In this document: positions 46,901 through 61,900 of the stretch, piece by piece
Layout of the letters: each line of letters begins with the position of its first letter
Numbering within the stretch: position 1 is the first letter of the stretch
Position numbers and translations under genes: made by a program
The notes under the pieces: generated by a model
Seen by the model: the letters and a program-made list of their open reading frames with translations, nothing else
What the model was told of the DNA's origin: nothing
Databases searched by the model: none
NCBI RefSeq assembly: GCF_032854445.1
Contig: NC_088304.1
Coordinates: forward strand, 10,117,704 to 10,181,703
Source: Liolophura sinensis
Lineage: Eukaryota; Mollusca; Polyplacophora; Chitonida; Chitonidae
DNA length: 64,000 nt
Direction: 5' to 3'

Positions 46901-49900
46901 CAATATGTGCTTGTCCAAGAATGGTGTGGTATCCGTACAGGCAGTGCTTTTGGTGTGTTTCTGTGGAAATTGTCACACATTAACAGTGTCAGTTGGTTAG
47001 CGCGCTAGCGCAGCGAAATGACCCAGGAGCCTCTCACCAATGCGGTCGCTATGAGTTCAAGTACAGCTCATGCTGGCTTCCTTTCCGGTTGTACATGGGA
47101 AGGTCTGCCAGCAACCTGCAGATGGACGTGGGTTTCCCCCCGTGCTCTGCCCCGTTTTCACCCACCATAATGCTGGCCTCCATCGTATAAGTGAAATATT
47201 CTTGAGTATGGCGTAAAACACCAATCAGATAAATAAATGAAATAGTAAATATTCAGTGACCAGGACTTTTTTAAGCGAGTCAGCCAAATGATTAAAAGCC
47301 GCTAACAATAGATTGTGAATGCTGAAAGGTTTCCTGATTCATTGTGGTTCTTTTGGACATAAAATGGTGTTTTTACAGTTATTATCAAGAGCTGTAACTT
47401 GCTACTTACCAGAATCATTTACAGATCAAGTTTTTCTGTTTATATATCTGATGTCACAAGAACAGTAAGTCTAATCTTACCAAAATCCTGTTTGTTACAG
47501 GGGTGTCTTCCAGACTTTGGTTGAGAAACATTTCCCCGCCCCAGACCGAAGGAAGACATTTGATTGGTTCGGTTTAGGGGACTATTCCAATTCCAGCAGT
47601 GCTCCAGCATCCCCTCAAGCCAAGGCCAACAACAAACGTAAAACAGGTATCGCGTTTTGAATACTTGAGTTGATGGTTCCATAGTTCTGTGTCCATAGTG
47701 CCACACTGTGTAATGTACGTGTATATCACACTTTGGGAAATCAGTTACTTTTCAAAGGTTGGTGGCTTACCCCAGGCACTCTAGTGCCTTACTTCTAAAA
47801 ATTGGCCAATGTAATGTTCCTTACTTTTGGATATTTTTTTGCATATTTATCATGCCTTATAAATCCTTCGAATTTGCCTGCTAACAGCGAAGAAAATACT
47901 AAAATGAAGTATGTATCAGATGGAAGACCATTAAAAACTGTCCACGAAAATAGTTTGTTTAACCTAGTAAAATGCATTTGAATATTTTATTCTGTGGTGT
48001 CCTTTTCTGACCACAATGCTACCAGTAAGGTCACATAAGGTTTTTGCTACTTAATACACATCAGACTGGTACATTTCATCATTCAAAATGTGTATACGTA
48101 AATATCTATGAATACATTCGCTGATTTGACCTTGAAACAAATTATTTTAGGCAAAAATTATAGATGTGTCGTAATTGATATCTTCTGGATTACAACAGAC
48201 CACCGTAGAATCTGATCTTTTAGCACAATTTTACTTGTTTAGAAAAATTCTAAAAAATAAAAAGTAAGTCGAACTGTTTTCCTGGACAGTTTTTAATGGT
48301 CTTTCATTTGATATGTACTTCATTTTAGGGTGGTCTTTGCTTTTTAGGTACTAACAACAAGCCAGTATCAATCTACATTACGCCTACTTTCACATTTAAA
48401 TGTAATAATTAATATGTTCTTTTTTTTTTTTGCTGGCCTCCTTAGTAAATCATTCCCAAAATTCAGCACCAAAGAAGAAGCGAGGTTTATTTGAGAGTGA
48501 CAGTGATGAGGATGGGGGTGTGGCTTTGTCATCTGACTCCTCCTCTGATGACAGTGATGACAGCTCTAGCTCCTCCCAGGCTGAGAGTGATGAGGAGTGT
48601 GGGAACCCGTTTGCCACAGGCTCGGATAGTGATGATGGTAGGAATATGCGCAGTAACATTTGACAAATTTCGCTCGTTAAGACATGCAGGTTGTGGAGAA
48701 TCATGGTCTATGGCAGGTCTCGCCTATTGTAATTCCGTGTCTGAGCATAGGAGATGTTCGGAATTACCAAGAACAAACCGCACGACCCTCGTACAGCCTC
48801 TGAGTCTGAGCATTGGAGGTGCTCAGGCTTATCAGGAAACAAATTGTAATGGCACTGAGCACTTGAACTTGTCTTAAGCAAATCTTTGCACAAGCACATT
48901 AAAGAAGAAAAAAAGTGAAGCCATCAGACACACCTTCGTCTTATTTTCACTTGTGTTTTAAAACTTTTTTTTTTAAATAGTATTAAATACAATAATTTTA
49001 ACTTGAACAACCCTTCTGACTTCAGTAATGTTATGGTCTTGCTTTTGTAGATCCTTGGCTCAAAAAATCTTCCGTAAAAAGCAAAGTCAAGAAGAAGAAA
49101 GAGAAAAAGAAGAAAGAGAAGACAAAGAAGAAAGAAAAGGAGTCCATTGACGACAAGTTTGACAAAGCTCTCTCCGCAGCGGGGCTGTTAAAGCCCAGCT
49201 CATCTTTCTCATCCTTCACAGACACCGGCCTTAGCAATAGCCAGACCAATGAAAACAGTGATTCCAATCCTGCCAGTTCCTCTATGAAATGTACCTCAGG
49301 TAAGATGCACAACAACAATCGCATATAAAAATTCAATAAAAGCTCCTATAAGTTTCATCTTTAGAACCCCTTTTCTCACTGCTTAGAGGGACAAGCACAG
49401 CCACCATGTCGCTCACAGGCCGCCAGGCAAGTCGAGATTGCACGTGTGTGAGGTTACACAAGGCAGGCCATCAGCTTTGTTGGTTAGAGCATATTTGCTA
49501 TCACAAGAGATAATGCACACTATTTGTCAACATTCCTGCGTTTTAATATGGGAAGGATGTACCCTCTGTTTTTTTGTCTTATGCTTGTGAAAGAGTGGAG
49601 TTTCTGTTGTGACGCTGAAGGTAAAAAAAAGTCTGAAGTACTGTACCATGTGACTTGTTATATGTCATAGCAGGACTAAATTTACCTTTAGCAACAAAAG
49701 ATTTTGATGTCAAAACTCCCCTATGGCCCTGTCCAACTAGTTATGCTCTGAAAGGTTTGAATGAATGGTCTTATTTGGTACTAACAGCTGATGCGATTGA
49801 CCAGGCGTGTGGCATGAAGCGTGACCTGTTGGCCAGCCTGGAGTGGGTAGGAGATCGCTTACCACCCAATACACTTGACCATCTCATTGATGAGCTGGGT

Positions 49901-52900
49901 GGACCACAGAATGTTGCAGAGGTGAGATGTACAGAGATCCAAGAGTGTGCTGTGAGGGTACACCATAAAGCTTGTTGATCTGTAACTGAAAGCTGTCAGA
50001 ATAAATACACAGAAATGGTTGCGTTACAACTTTGTGTCATTGTGTTTAGGTTTTGGTAGTTTATGTTTGCTGATAAGTAAAATGCAGTAATCTCCTCAAA
50101 TCGCCGTTTGTGTTTTGTAACATGGGTATGTCAGAGTGGCCCATTTCATTCATTGCAGTTTCTGATAACACTGCGTTTTTTGTTTGTCTGTCCAGATGAC
50201 GGGACGTAAAGGGCGCGTGGTAATGAATGACGATGGTGGGGTGACATACGAGTCCCGCAGTGAGATGGACGTTCCATTAGAAATCCTCAACCTCACTGAG
50301 AAACAAAGATTTATGGATGGGGAAAAGGTAGGGTGGTCTTGATTGTCCTTTCTTTTCCATGTATGTTATTACAAAGTGTCCTAGTTTTCATACACAGTTA
50401 TTACAAAGTGTCCTAGTTTTCATACACAATTATTACAAAGTGCCCTAGTTTTCATACACAATTATTACAAAGTGTCCTAGTTTTCATACACAATTATTAC
50501 AAAGTTTCCTAGTTTTCATATACATTGTGTTACATATTGTATCAGCCCTAAAAATTTGAATGAAAATATCCATTTTTAGAAGCAAATAAGTCCTAAAAAA
50601 CTACTTTTAATGCTGAAATGTACACTTTTCCATTGAGTTATTGTCTTGCCTCCAAACAAATCTCAAAACAACAATGAATAAAACTATCAAAATGAGTCTT
50701 GGACAAAATTTTAGGTCAAATGCAGTATCTTAGAAATTGTTACTGTGTTGGAGACAGTATTTACACTACTTAGTTTGTATTTTGTGATTTGAAAGGGATG
50801 GCTGTAGGCATAAAGCCGCATTCCCATGGTGTGGTTTGTAGTTACGAGTTGTCAACCAGAAACAGAGCATACCATACAATTTGTAGAATTCAACATTCAT
50901 TTGTTTTTTACGTCGTCTTTCTTTGGCAGTATATCGCTATTATCTCGGAGGCAGCGAGTTCAGGTATTTCCCTCCAGGCGGATCGACGGGTGTTTAATCA
51001 ACGTCGGCGAGTCCACATCACTCTGGAACTACCGTGGAGCGCAGATAGAGCCATTCAGCAGTTTGGTATGTTACTGTCACAGTCTCAGTGAACAGTTAGA
51101 TGGTACTTGTTAGTTGCTATTTTTGTATTCCATGATTTCTTAGCACTCTGTGCCAGATATCCTTGTTGCCTGCCAGTGGAGTGCAAAAGGAAGAGTAATC
51201 TTTTTGCTTTCTCAAATCTTGCTCTCACTGGTTTGCCTGTGGTTTCTAGTCAGAGTGTTCGCAAGGTACCTAGCAAAGAGCAGTGGTTTCCTCCACACAG
51301 AAATCATTACCACTGTTGTATTATTTCGTTTCATCTTTTATTCACCATAGACCTTAAATTAAGTACATAAGTATACATGAGTGATACATTTGGCAGGAAT
51401 AAAGCTCACAAGAGCTTGTTCTATCCCATGAAAAGTAGAATAATATACAGGGTGTCCCAGAAGTCGCACACCATCCAGGTTGAGGTTGAACGCTTGAGCT
51501 ACAGAGTGGTGTGTTGCCCCATTTCTTCCAAACATAAAAACGAATTCAACTCTTTCTTGTACTGTTAGTTTATTAGCCATAATTAACTCTGAAAGTGAGA
51601 AAAAAAATTAAAATCAGTATTAAATCTGAAACACAGAAAAAAAAAAATGAAAATCAGGATGGTGCATGACTTCTGGGACACCCTGTATAATAGAGTATTT
51701 ACATGGATTAGTGGTAATGATATTACAGTGTGACATATATTATAGAGTATATACATGGATAAGTGGTAATGGTATTACAGTGTGACATATATAATAGAGT
51801 ATATACATGGATTAATGGTAATGATATTACAGTGTGACATATATAATAGAGTATATACATGAATTAATGGTAATGATATGACAGTGTGACATATATAATA
51901 GAGTATATACATGGATAAATGGTAATATTACAGTGTGACATATATAATAGAGTGTATACATGGATACGTGGTAATGATATTACAGTGTGACATATATAAT
52001 AGAGTATATACATGGATTAATGGTAATGATATTACAGTGTGACATATATAATAGAGTATTTACATGGATTAATGGTAATGATATTACAGCGTGACATATA
52101 TAATAGAGTATTTACATTTATTAATGGTAATGATATTACAGTGTGACATATATAATAGAGTATATACATGGATAAGTATATACATGGATAAGTGGTAATG
52201 ATATTACAGTGTGACATATATAATAGAGTATATACATGGATTAATGGTAATGATATTACAGTGTGACACATATAAGCTCACATGGTAACAGACAAATGTT
52301 TGCAATCAGGAATCATAAAAGATGTTGGAAACTTTAGGAACAGCAACTTTAGGGAACTTCTTTTTTTTGGGTCATTAACCTATATAAGTTAGGGGAAAAA
52401 TGTAGAGTACAGGATAAAATCAAAGTTAAATAGACAATAAATTTTCCCCCAAAATTCCTTAAGTCAGTGTTGGAAAGCTTATGGGAGTACATTGTAGCCT
52501 CGCTATAAATGCTTGGATTTAGCGGGCAGTCGGATATAACACGACCCAAATCTTGTCCCCCAAAACACTGTGGTGTACTTTTATGTGAGAACAGCTGAAA
52601 CTTCAAACAAATAAAACGTTTTTCACCTAAAAATATATGTAAATAATGTGACATCATTTGTTTCATTTCCCGCTGTTGGTGTGTGACCCATGTGTTATTT
52701 GATGTTTTAGCTTAAGCTTTTGAATATATACGTGAGTATAAGCAAAGAGAGATGGATTTTTCTTTGAATAATGGAAGAGATTGCAACTGGTTACATTTTC
52801 TTTACACACGTGTGACCTTGTTGCAGAATTACTTCCGCGTTGGTGTGGTCTTCGTCAGCAATGAAGAACATATTTTGCTCATTGTGACAGGTTTACAGTA

Positions 52901-55900
52901 AATTAACAATAAGAAGGCATTTGATAAAGTGTCAAAATCATGACTGTAGCCATTTATACTGGATCTCAAGGTAATTTCGTTGTAGTGTGAAGTAGCCTAT
53001 AACGTGCCTAGGAACCTGTCCCTAAAGCAAGGCTACACTCTATTATATTTTTCATTTAGAGTAGAAAACAAATTTATATAATATTTTGTAAATAAATGTG
53101 TTAATGTATTTTGTGATTGCCTTCATTGTTCAGGTCGTACTCATCGGTCTAACCAAGTCAGCGCTCCAGAGTACGTGTTCCTGATCTCAGAGTTAGCGGG
53201 AGAGAGACGGTTTGCCTCCACTGTGGCCAAACGGTTGGAAAGTCTGGTCAGTAAAAGCAGGGGAGATAATCTACTCAAATCTGTTGTGATGTGTTCAAAA
53301 AAAAAAGTGAGAAGTAAAATTATGAGAGAAGAAAAAAAATGATAATTGTAGAATCATTTAGTGATACTCTGCTGACATCTTTTTCGTGATAAAGAAAAAT
53401 AGTGATTAAAATCATTAAAGATGGAACTGGTTACATCTGTTATGTGATTAAAAACAAAAAGTGAAGCAAGTCAAAGGTGTCCGTTAAATCTGTTGTCTGA
53501 AAGAAACAAAACAAACAACTGGTAACTTAAAAACTACAGAATAGAAACCAGTCAAACCCAAGAGTGAGAGTCTTGAGAGGGAAATCTTACGTAGAAATTT
53601 ATAAGTAACAACATGTGGCCTCTTTGGCTGAGGGGATTAGCACGGCCCCATGACCCAAAAGCCTCTCCCAATGCAGTAGCTGTGAGTTCAAGTCCAGCTC
53701 ATGCTGGCTTCCTCTCTGGCCGTACGTGGGAAGTTCTGCCAACAACCTGTGAATGGTCATGGGTTTCCCCTGGCCTCTGCCTGGTTTCCTCTCAAAATGA
53801 TGCGGGCTGCTCTTTTGTGAAATACTCTTGAGCATGGAGTAAAACACCAATCAGATAAATAAAGAAATAAGTAACAAGATTCTTTGGGAACTCTTTAGCC
53901 GACAGGTGGAGTAGCCATGCAGAGATCTTGTAAATCTTGTCTATGTTTGGTGTAATTGTGCATTTAGGATGACACAGATATTTATTGGGGGTTTTTTATG
54001 TAGCAGTGACATTGTGTTGTTGTTATTGTTGTTTCAGGGTGCCTTGACCCATGGTGACAGGAGAGCCACAGAAACCCGGGATCTCAGCCGGTTTAATTTT
54101 GACAACAAAGTGAGAACCTTCTCTTCATCATCATTCTCATCACCATCGTTATCAACAACATCACCATCGTTATCATCATCATCATCATCGGTCTCATCAT
54201 CATCATTGTCATCATCATCATTATCATCATCACCCTTCTCATACCTGTGGATGGCCTTGGGTTTCCTCCCCCCAATGTACTGGCCGCTGTCATATAAGTG
54301 AAATAAAACACCAATCAAAAAAATAAATGAAACATTCTGTAGGTATCCAAAGAACTTCTGGAATGTACCCTAAAGGACCTAAAATTAAAACCAGCATGGC
54401 TAATAAATGTCATAAAACATTACTTTTGGTGCTGAAACTGACATTTTTGTAGTAGGAAGACCAAACACCATTCTAAAATCAATAGAACTGTCAGAATCTG
54501 GAAAATTGAGCACATTAGTCATCATCAACATACATCTTGTGTTGTGTAACATTTACAACTAGGTTCGTAATGTCTCAGTATGATGAAAAATGAAATGTGC
54601 GATCTGAACATGATCTACAAGAATATAATGAAATTTTGATGTCATTATTTGTAACAAAGTCTGAACAAAGCAAGTAATTCTGGGCCCTTGCCAGCTCACT
54701 TAGCTAAAACCTTTTTCTTGCCGCTGCCAAAAGGCCCCCTTGCCCGTAAACCAATCATAAACTTTACTGCAGTTTTATACTTTTCATATTTATTTACTGC
54801 AGTTTCACATTTAAATGGATTTCGTAACCTCTGCGTACTTGGGAAAGCTTTTAAGAGCAGTGTCGTACAATGGCATTTCAGATAAATAAATAATTATCCA
54901 TTTATTTCTGGATTAACTTATTTTAATTAAAAATAAAGTTGTTAATAACTGTGATGAGGATTTTTACTACCCCAGTCTGACTTTGTGCTCACTGAATAGA
55001 TTTTCTCTGACAGATTTCTGAAAATAGATCTCACCAACATCCCCCTCATCGCCCTGCCAGGGCCTAATCCAGCCCTTCTCAGCATCCGATTACCGGACGC
55101 TGCTGTTCCCTCAAAGTGCCCTTGGCATCGAAAAAGAAAAATAAAAACACGAAACAGCCCGAATTCATTATAAGACTTGGACCATCTACTTTTAGTCGCT
55201 AGGCATGGCTAGCCATTCGCCACATTAGTTTTGGTGAATGTAATTTCTGTGTGGCGAAAGCAAATTGGTGTCCCTTCGTCACAGTGGCGAAAGCAGTGAA
55301 TACTTTTCAGTTGTTTAGGTTTAAAGTTCGTAAATTTACTGACCCAGAATCAAGAAGGAATAGTTGAGTTCAGTGCGAAAGAACTTGGTTATGAAAACAA
55401 CAAAGTTTTTAAAGAGCATTTAAAATCGAAAATGTATGCCCTGAAGCAGGTGACGAAAATTGGACCTGCGATAATTCAACTGGCATTCAGATTATGTGTG
55501 CCAGGAATTACTTTTAGTTTACTTTCAAAAAAAAAAAATTCGGACTGACCCAACTCGACTTCTAAAAACAGGGTTTGTTACCTGCAACAAACAACCTGTT
55601 AATGATGGCCTGGGGTAGCTATGATACAATGTGATGATCAGATGCACATGTCATCCGAGATGGCAGAGTTCTCCACATATCAGTAAATACAGGTCATCCT
55701 TAGACTGAATTTTCGGGCTAGGTACATGTTGTGGTGTGCATGTTGGGTGGAGGTCAACCATAGGAACCGAGTCCCTTAAAAATGTATGAGAATCAAAATA
55801 TTCAACAATGAGGTGCCCTTCACCGGTGGTTCAACCCCCTGCCCTTCTGAGGCCAGATTAGGCCCTGACTGTTCTAGTAACATTCTTGGAACGGAAATTT

Positions 55901-58900
55901 TCAAGATTCCACAGCTTTCATTGTTTCAGGCGGCAACTATTCATGTGGTCATTCATGAAGTTCACTGGGCACCACTTTCTGTTCTCCAGTACGGCATGCG
56001 ACACATGGGTACATTCTATTTATTTGTTTGATTGGTGTTTTACGTCAAACTCAAGAATATTTCACTTATACGACAGCCGCCAGCATTATGGTGGGTGGAG
56101 ACCGGGCAGAGCCCGGGGGTAAACCCACGACCATATGCAGGTTGCTGCTAGGGCAAATTCTGTCTAGGTACCCTGATTTTCTACATCCATAGTATGGTAG
56201 TAATTCTACCAAGACCTAGGAAGAGGACGTCAATCTTGCTTGGGATATCTGTTTCAATGGGATTGTGAATTCTATCTATATACCATGCACAGGAATTGTA
56301 TGTGATGTGCTACGTATACACGGTATAATATGAAAAAATCTCCTGATTGTTACAGTATGGCAGGACGGCACTGGAAGCTGTGATGAAATCTGTCATGGGA
56401 CTGGAATCTCCCCTTGTTGCCCTCCCGGAATATGAGGGCAACTTCTTTGAAGGTCAGTTTGCAAACTCCTTTCAAGTATTATATATAGGAACAGTTTCAC
56501 TTTGTGGTTGTGATTGGTTTGACTAATGAATTTACAACCAGTGTCTGACCCATAACTCGGTATCGTAGTGCATACTTAAAAACACATAAATGCCTTGAAA
56601 CGACACCTTTGATGCCAGCACTTAAATTTTTCTGTTAAGATTTATTTATTTGATTGGTGTTTGACGCCGTACTGAAGAATATTTCACTTATACGACAGCG
56701 GCCAGCATTATGGTGGGAGGAAACCGGGCAGAGCCCGAGGGGAAACCCACGACCATCTGCAGGTTGCTGCGAGACCTTCTCACTTATGACCGGAGAGGAA
56801 GCCAGCATGGGCTGGACTTGAACTCACAGCGACCCCATTGGTGAGAGACTCCTGGGTCATCACGCTGTGCTAGCGTGCTAACCAGCTGAGCCACGGAGGC
56901 CCCTTTTTCTGTTAAGGAATGAATCAATCTTCACCAAAAAATCTTCAGTGTCCCTATAAGGTGGATTAATCAGAATGAAGAAAAATATGTCACTTCAAAG
57001 ATGCTAGGGACCTCCGTGGCTCAGTCGGTTAGCGCGCTAGCGCAGTGTAATAACCCAGGAGCCTCTCACCAATGCGATCGCTGTGAGTTCAAGTCCAGCT
57101 CATGCTGGCTTCCTCTCCGGCCGTAAGTGGGAAGGTCTTCCAGCAACCTACGAATGATCGTGGGTTTCCCCTGGGCTGTGCCCGGTTTCCACCCACCATA
57201 ATGCTGGCCGCTGTCGTATAAGTGAAATATTCTTGAGTATGGCATAAAACACCAATCAAAAAAAAAAAAAAAAATCAAAAACGCTATACTTTTGGTGAAA
57301 TACCTTTGTTCTCCCCCAATATGTTTGGTTTTCTTCCACAGATGCTCAGAGGGGGTTAATAGGGGTGGGACTCGTCAGCATGGATGACAAAATTAAAATA
57401 CCTGTTCTAGAGAAAGGTGAGTGAGTTTGTTAAATTGATGTTTTTAAAGAGGATTCTCTCTTTTTTTTTTTTTTTTTCAATCATTCGACATTGGTTTCAC
57501 TCCAGAGTTGGTTTTTTCCATGTTCAAAATGATTTTGAGTGAAATATAACTTTTTCAGTGAAACAGGTTTTACTCCCTTATTGTGCCAGTTAACAGAAAT
57601 TGTGACTGAATAGAAACTGCACCATCCCCCCAATTTTTTTTCTTTACAATATTTCCTTAACTGTGACATTGTGATAGTTCAATACATCTCTGCAGTAACA
57701 AATTTACAAGAGAAATCTTTTGATGTATTTCTGCTGCTGAAAGTCTTCTAAGGGTCTTCATATTCACTCTCCAGTTTGTGAATATAAAGTTAGCAATAAT
57801 TTTTATTTCCTAAAAATAGTCCCACTTCCCATTTAAGACAAAAAAACACATCTGTTCTTTCACTTTGATTTCAGACTACAACAACATCAGCAAGTTCTTA
57901 AACCGAATATTAGGCATGCCTGTCGCACTCCAAAATGCACTGTTCAAATATTTCTCTGAAACCTTGACGTTCATTGTTCTCGATGCCAAGAGGTCTGGAC
58001 GATGGGACATGGGAATTCTTGGTAAGCGTGTTGAATTGTGTGACAGATTGAGCCATTTATTATCTTGGATGAGAAGATTTTAGTGAAATAATATGCATTG
58101 CTTTAGTATTTTCTCTCAGAATATGAATGGTAGTGAGAACTCCTGTAAATGGTTCTGTGATCTGATTCAGTTAGTCATTAATGTCCGAAGGGGGAGCAGG
58201 ATGTAGCTCAGTAAGTAAGGTGCATGACTCCTAGCCAGAAGGCACACATGGTGAGAGTTCAATTCAGACCTTGGAAAGGTAAATTTTTGGATTCCTTGCA
58301 CTCACCATTTGTGAGGCCTTGATAACAGTAAGGTGTCAACAACACTTGGTGGCCACATGTTCTGTTAAGTGTTTATGGAATGCCTCTTGTTTGCCAGCAA
58401 TGCAATCTGCATACATGTATCTGTACCGGTCTGCCAGCAACTTGCGGATGGTGATGGGTTTCCCCCGGGCTCTGCCCAGTTTCCTCAAATCATAATGCTG
58501 GCGGCCATCGTATAAGTAAAATATTCTTGAGTATGGCATGAAACACCAGTCAAATAAATAAATGAATGTATCTGTACCTTGAATGTAAGACGATTTGTCA
58601 AAAACTTGCCCCAGGTTGGTGGTTTATTACACGTGCTGCTGTTTTCTCTACCTGTAAAACCTGAGTGCCATTGTACACGTGAAAAATACTTCACTTCAGC
58701 TTTAAACAGCATTGAAATAAATAAACAATAAATTATTGATCAGCTAAGGAAAGATTTACATACACAGTATGTTAATAAATGAATTGGTCCACAGACCTAG
58801 GCTCAGGCAGTGAATGTGTACAAAAAGTGGAGACCAAGAAGTTCATGGGGAATGCAGTTCAGGGAACAGCTAAAACAGAACTCTACACAGTGAGTATATA

Positions 58901-61900
58901 TGGTCGCACAGTAGTGTAAATATTGTATGGAGGATATTGAAGGTCGAATAGTGTAAATATTTTTCAAATAAAGGGTGAAAATGATGAGATGGGATACTTG
59001 GACTGGGTTATTATTTCCACCTTCCATGAGAAAAATATTTATGGTATTCAACCCTCATTGCGTACTATTCTATTCATTGTTCACATTGTCTAATATGGTT
59101 TTATGTATCACAACGTGTTTTGTTAGCTATTGGCCAACAGAAAGTTGTATGTAAGGTGATGTTGTACAAAATGTGCTCTAGGATGCCCTGTTTCATTGTT
59201 GCGCTACATTGTAGCGTTACATCGTTGCATGACATTCTTGCGTTTAGTATAAATGTATTGCGACGTCATGGGACTGTGCTGAGTACTGAACATCTTGAAA
59301 GAAAATGTTCCTTTTTCGGCTTCAAACTGTTGGTGATATCAAGGACGAATTATGAACACTTGTCTTCCTTTGTCCCAGTTTGTAACAGATATAACGTATA
59401 TACAAATGCAAATAATACTAAGTAAGCGGAGGAAGACATAATTGTAACAGATGCAGGTCATCTCTTCATAATATTTTGATGAAGAAAGAAACAGGTTGTA
59501 GTACATAAATGTAGGTTCGAATATTTCATTCGTGGTTATAGTGAGGTAAAACTTTGTGTCGGAAGATATAATATGTACGTAGGTGAAAAACTGTTGCAGT
59601 AAAACTGCAGAGGATTGCTACATTGTAATGCCTGCCATGGAATTAAAAGACAAAGTAAATGAATGGATTAATGAGAGGTGAAAATGGTCCACAACGTGCA
59701 AACAGGTGTTGATAACATCAGTGCATTTGATGTATTTGATACAAATGTGATTAAAATTCAAATTAGCATGAATTATATATGATGTAATTAACGGAATTAA
59801 CTAATGAGTAGTGGCATTTGTGGCAAGTCAGTCACTTTGGAATTTTTATGAACAAAATGTTCGAAATCTAATTATTAAAAAAAAGTTAGTAATACTGAAC
59901 ACATTGTATTTAAAAGAAGTTAAAAAGTATGCTGTTTCCTTTTGTTTGAGTCTCCTATCCATGGTTTAAGTTGTATCCCTTGTCTGAGGTCTACTATGTC
60001 TGTGACAGGTGTGCGTGGAGCGTGGTCTCTCCTGGCTCTCAGCCATGGGGCTCTGGGGGGAGTTTTCTGGCAGCGAAGATGGTTTCTACATCTCCACACA
60101 GGTAAGGGTCAAAGGTTATGGAGAACTTAAATGTCTCCTAGCTGACAAAAAAAAAAAAAAAAAAAAATTCTGTGACATTTTGTGACATTTCCTTTTTAAT
60201 TGGCCATTTGCATATTCTGATGTTCCCTGAAGACAACTTTTCTTGCAACAATATGGCATGCATGTTTGTCCCCCATTGGAAAGTTTGTCAGTAACTTGTC
60301 AAAGGTCTGTGGTTTACCATAGGCACTTTGATCTCCTCCACCTATAAAACTGTTTACTATCATATAAATTCTGGAGTACAACGTTAAGCAGTGATCAGAT
60401 AAATAAATGTTGACGGGGACATCGCCAACATCGTTCACCCTCTTTGAATGAATGAATGATTATGGTTTAAGGCCACATCTGCAATATCTGAATATTGTTA
60501 GCGTGTAAAACACAGACAAAAAACATTCTCATAAAATGTTGACAAAAGCATTTAAGGAGACCTCAAGAAATGAAGAACCTTATCTGTGTGCGGTATTGAG
60601 ATTGTTACACTCATGTGGTTAATTGTTTTGCAGATGCGAAATGGGAAGAGAACAGCCATGTTGGCAGTAGCAGAGAAAGGCTCCAGGAAAAAAGAGCGAT
60701 TGTACAGAATATACCGTCCTAACACTGGACTACAGCCCAGGATGGAGTCTCTAACAGAAATCAAAAGCAAATATAGAAAGGTGAGGTATTGTTAATAGAA
60801 AATTTTGAAATCAGGTTCCCTTTTCCTGTATAACTTCATTAAAAGAAGAAAAAATAAATCTGGTATGTTTAGCTTCTCTGATAGCAGAGACTCGTTAAAT
60901 TTGAATTTCATCTCGAATGTCCCCGAATTCCCCAACCATTTGGCATATCAAAGAGCAACATTCAGTGCAAGTTATGGACATTTTAGGGTTAATTTTGGAA
61001 GCATAACTACATAAGTTGGATTGCCCAGTTTCAGGGCTTCACAAAAAGGAAAAACTTTATTAGTCAACACAGAATAATTTCCTCAAAATATGCTTGAATA
61101 AACACCCAGCAAACATGCCAAATGGTTGAAGAATTGTAGTATTTGAGGCAGAGTTGAGCTGTGGAAAGCAAAAAGCAACTTTCTAGGGTTATGTTTAAGT
61201 TCATCTGAGGCAAACGCGAGTTCAGGTCCAGTTCATGCCGTCTTCCTCCCTGGTCATATGTGAGAATTCCTGTCAGGAATCCACAGATGGTCATGGGTTT
61301 CCCCAGCTCGGTTTCCTCCCAAAATAACACTGACTGTGGTTGTGTAAATGAAATATTCTTGAGTGTGTCATAAATCACTACTTGAACCCCAATAAGATCT
61401 GTGTTTGCTAATTGCAGGTGTTGCCTGACGATGCGGAGGTGTGGTGGAATGACCAGTACCAACACTCTACCACCATGTGCAGCCATGCGTACTGGTCAGT
61501 ACTCAGTCAGCATTGCCAGATTTTATAGAATAAAAAATATCATAAATTTTGACTCATGCAGTATAGGATATATTCTATAGCTCAGAAACCATAAATTTTG
61601 ACTCATGCAGTATAGGATATATTCTGTAGTTCAGACACCATATGTTTTCACTCTTGCAGTATAGGATATATTCTGTAGTTCAGACACCATATGTTTTCAC
61701 TCTTGCAGTATAGGATATATTCTGTAGTTCAGACACCATATGTTTTCACTCTTGCAGTATAGGATATATTCTGTAGTTCAGACACCATATGTTTTGACTC
61801 GTGCAGTATAGGATATATTCTGTTGTTCAGACACCATATGTTTTGACTCGTGCAGTATAGGATATATTCTGTAGTTCAGACACCATGTGTTTTGACTCGT

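Noticed and set aside
54034-54318. Asp-rich minus-strand ORF
   Set aside because: Antisense reading of the TCA microsatellite and SBNO1 exon 21.
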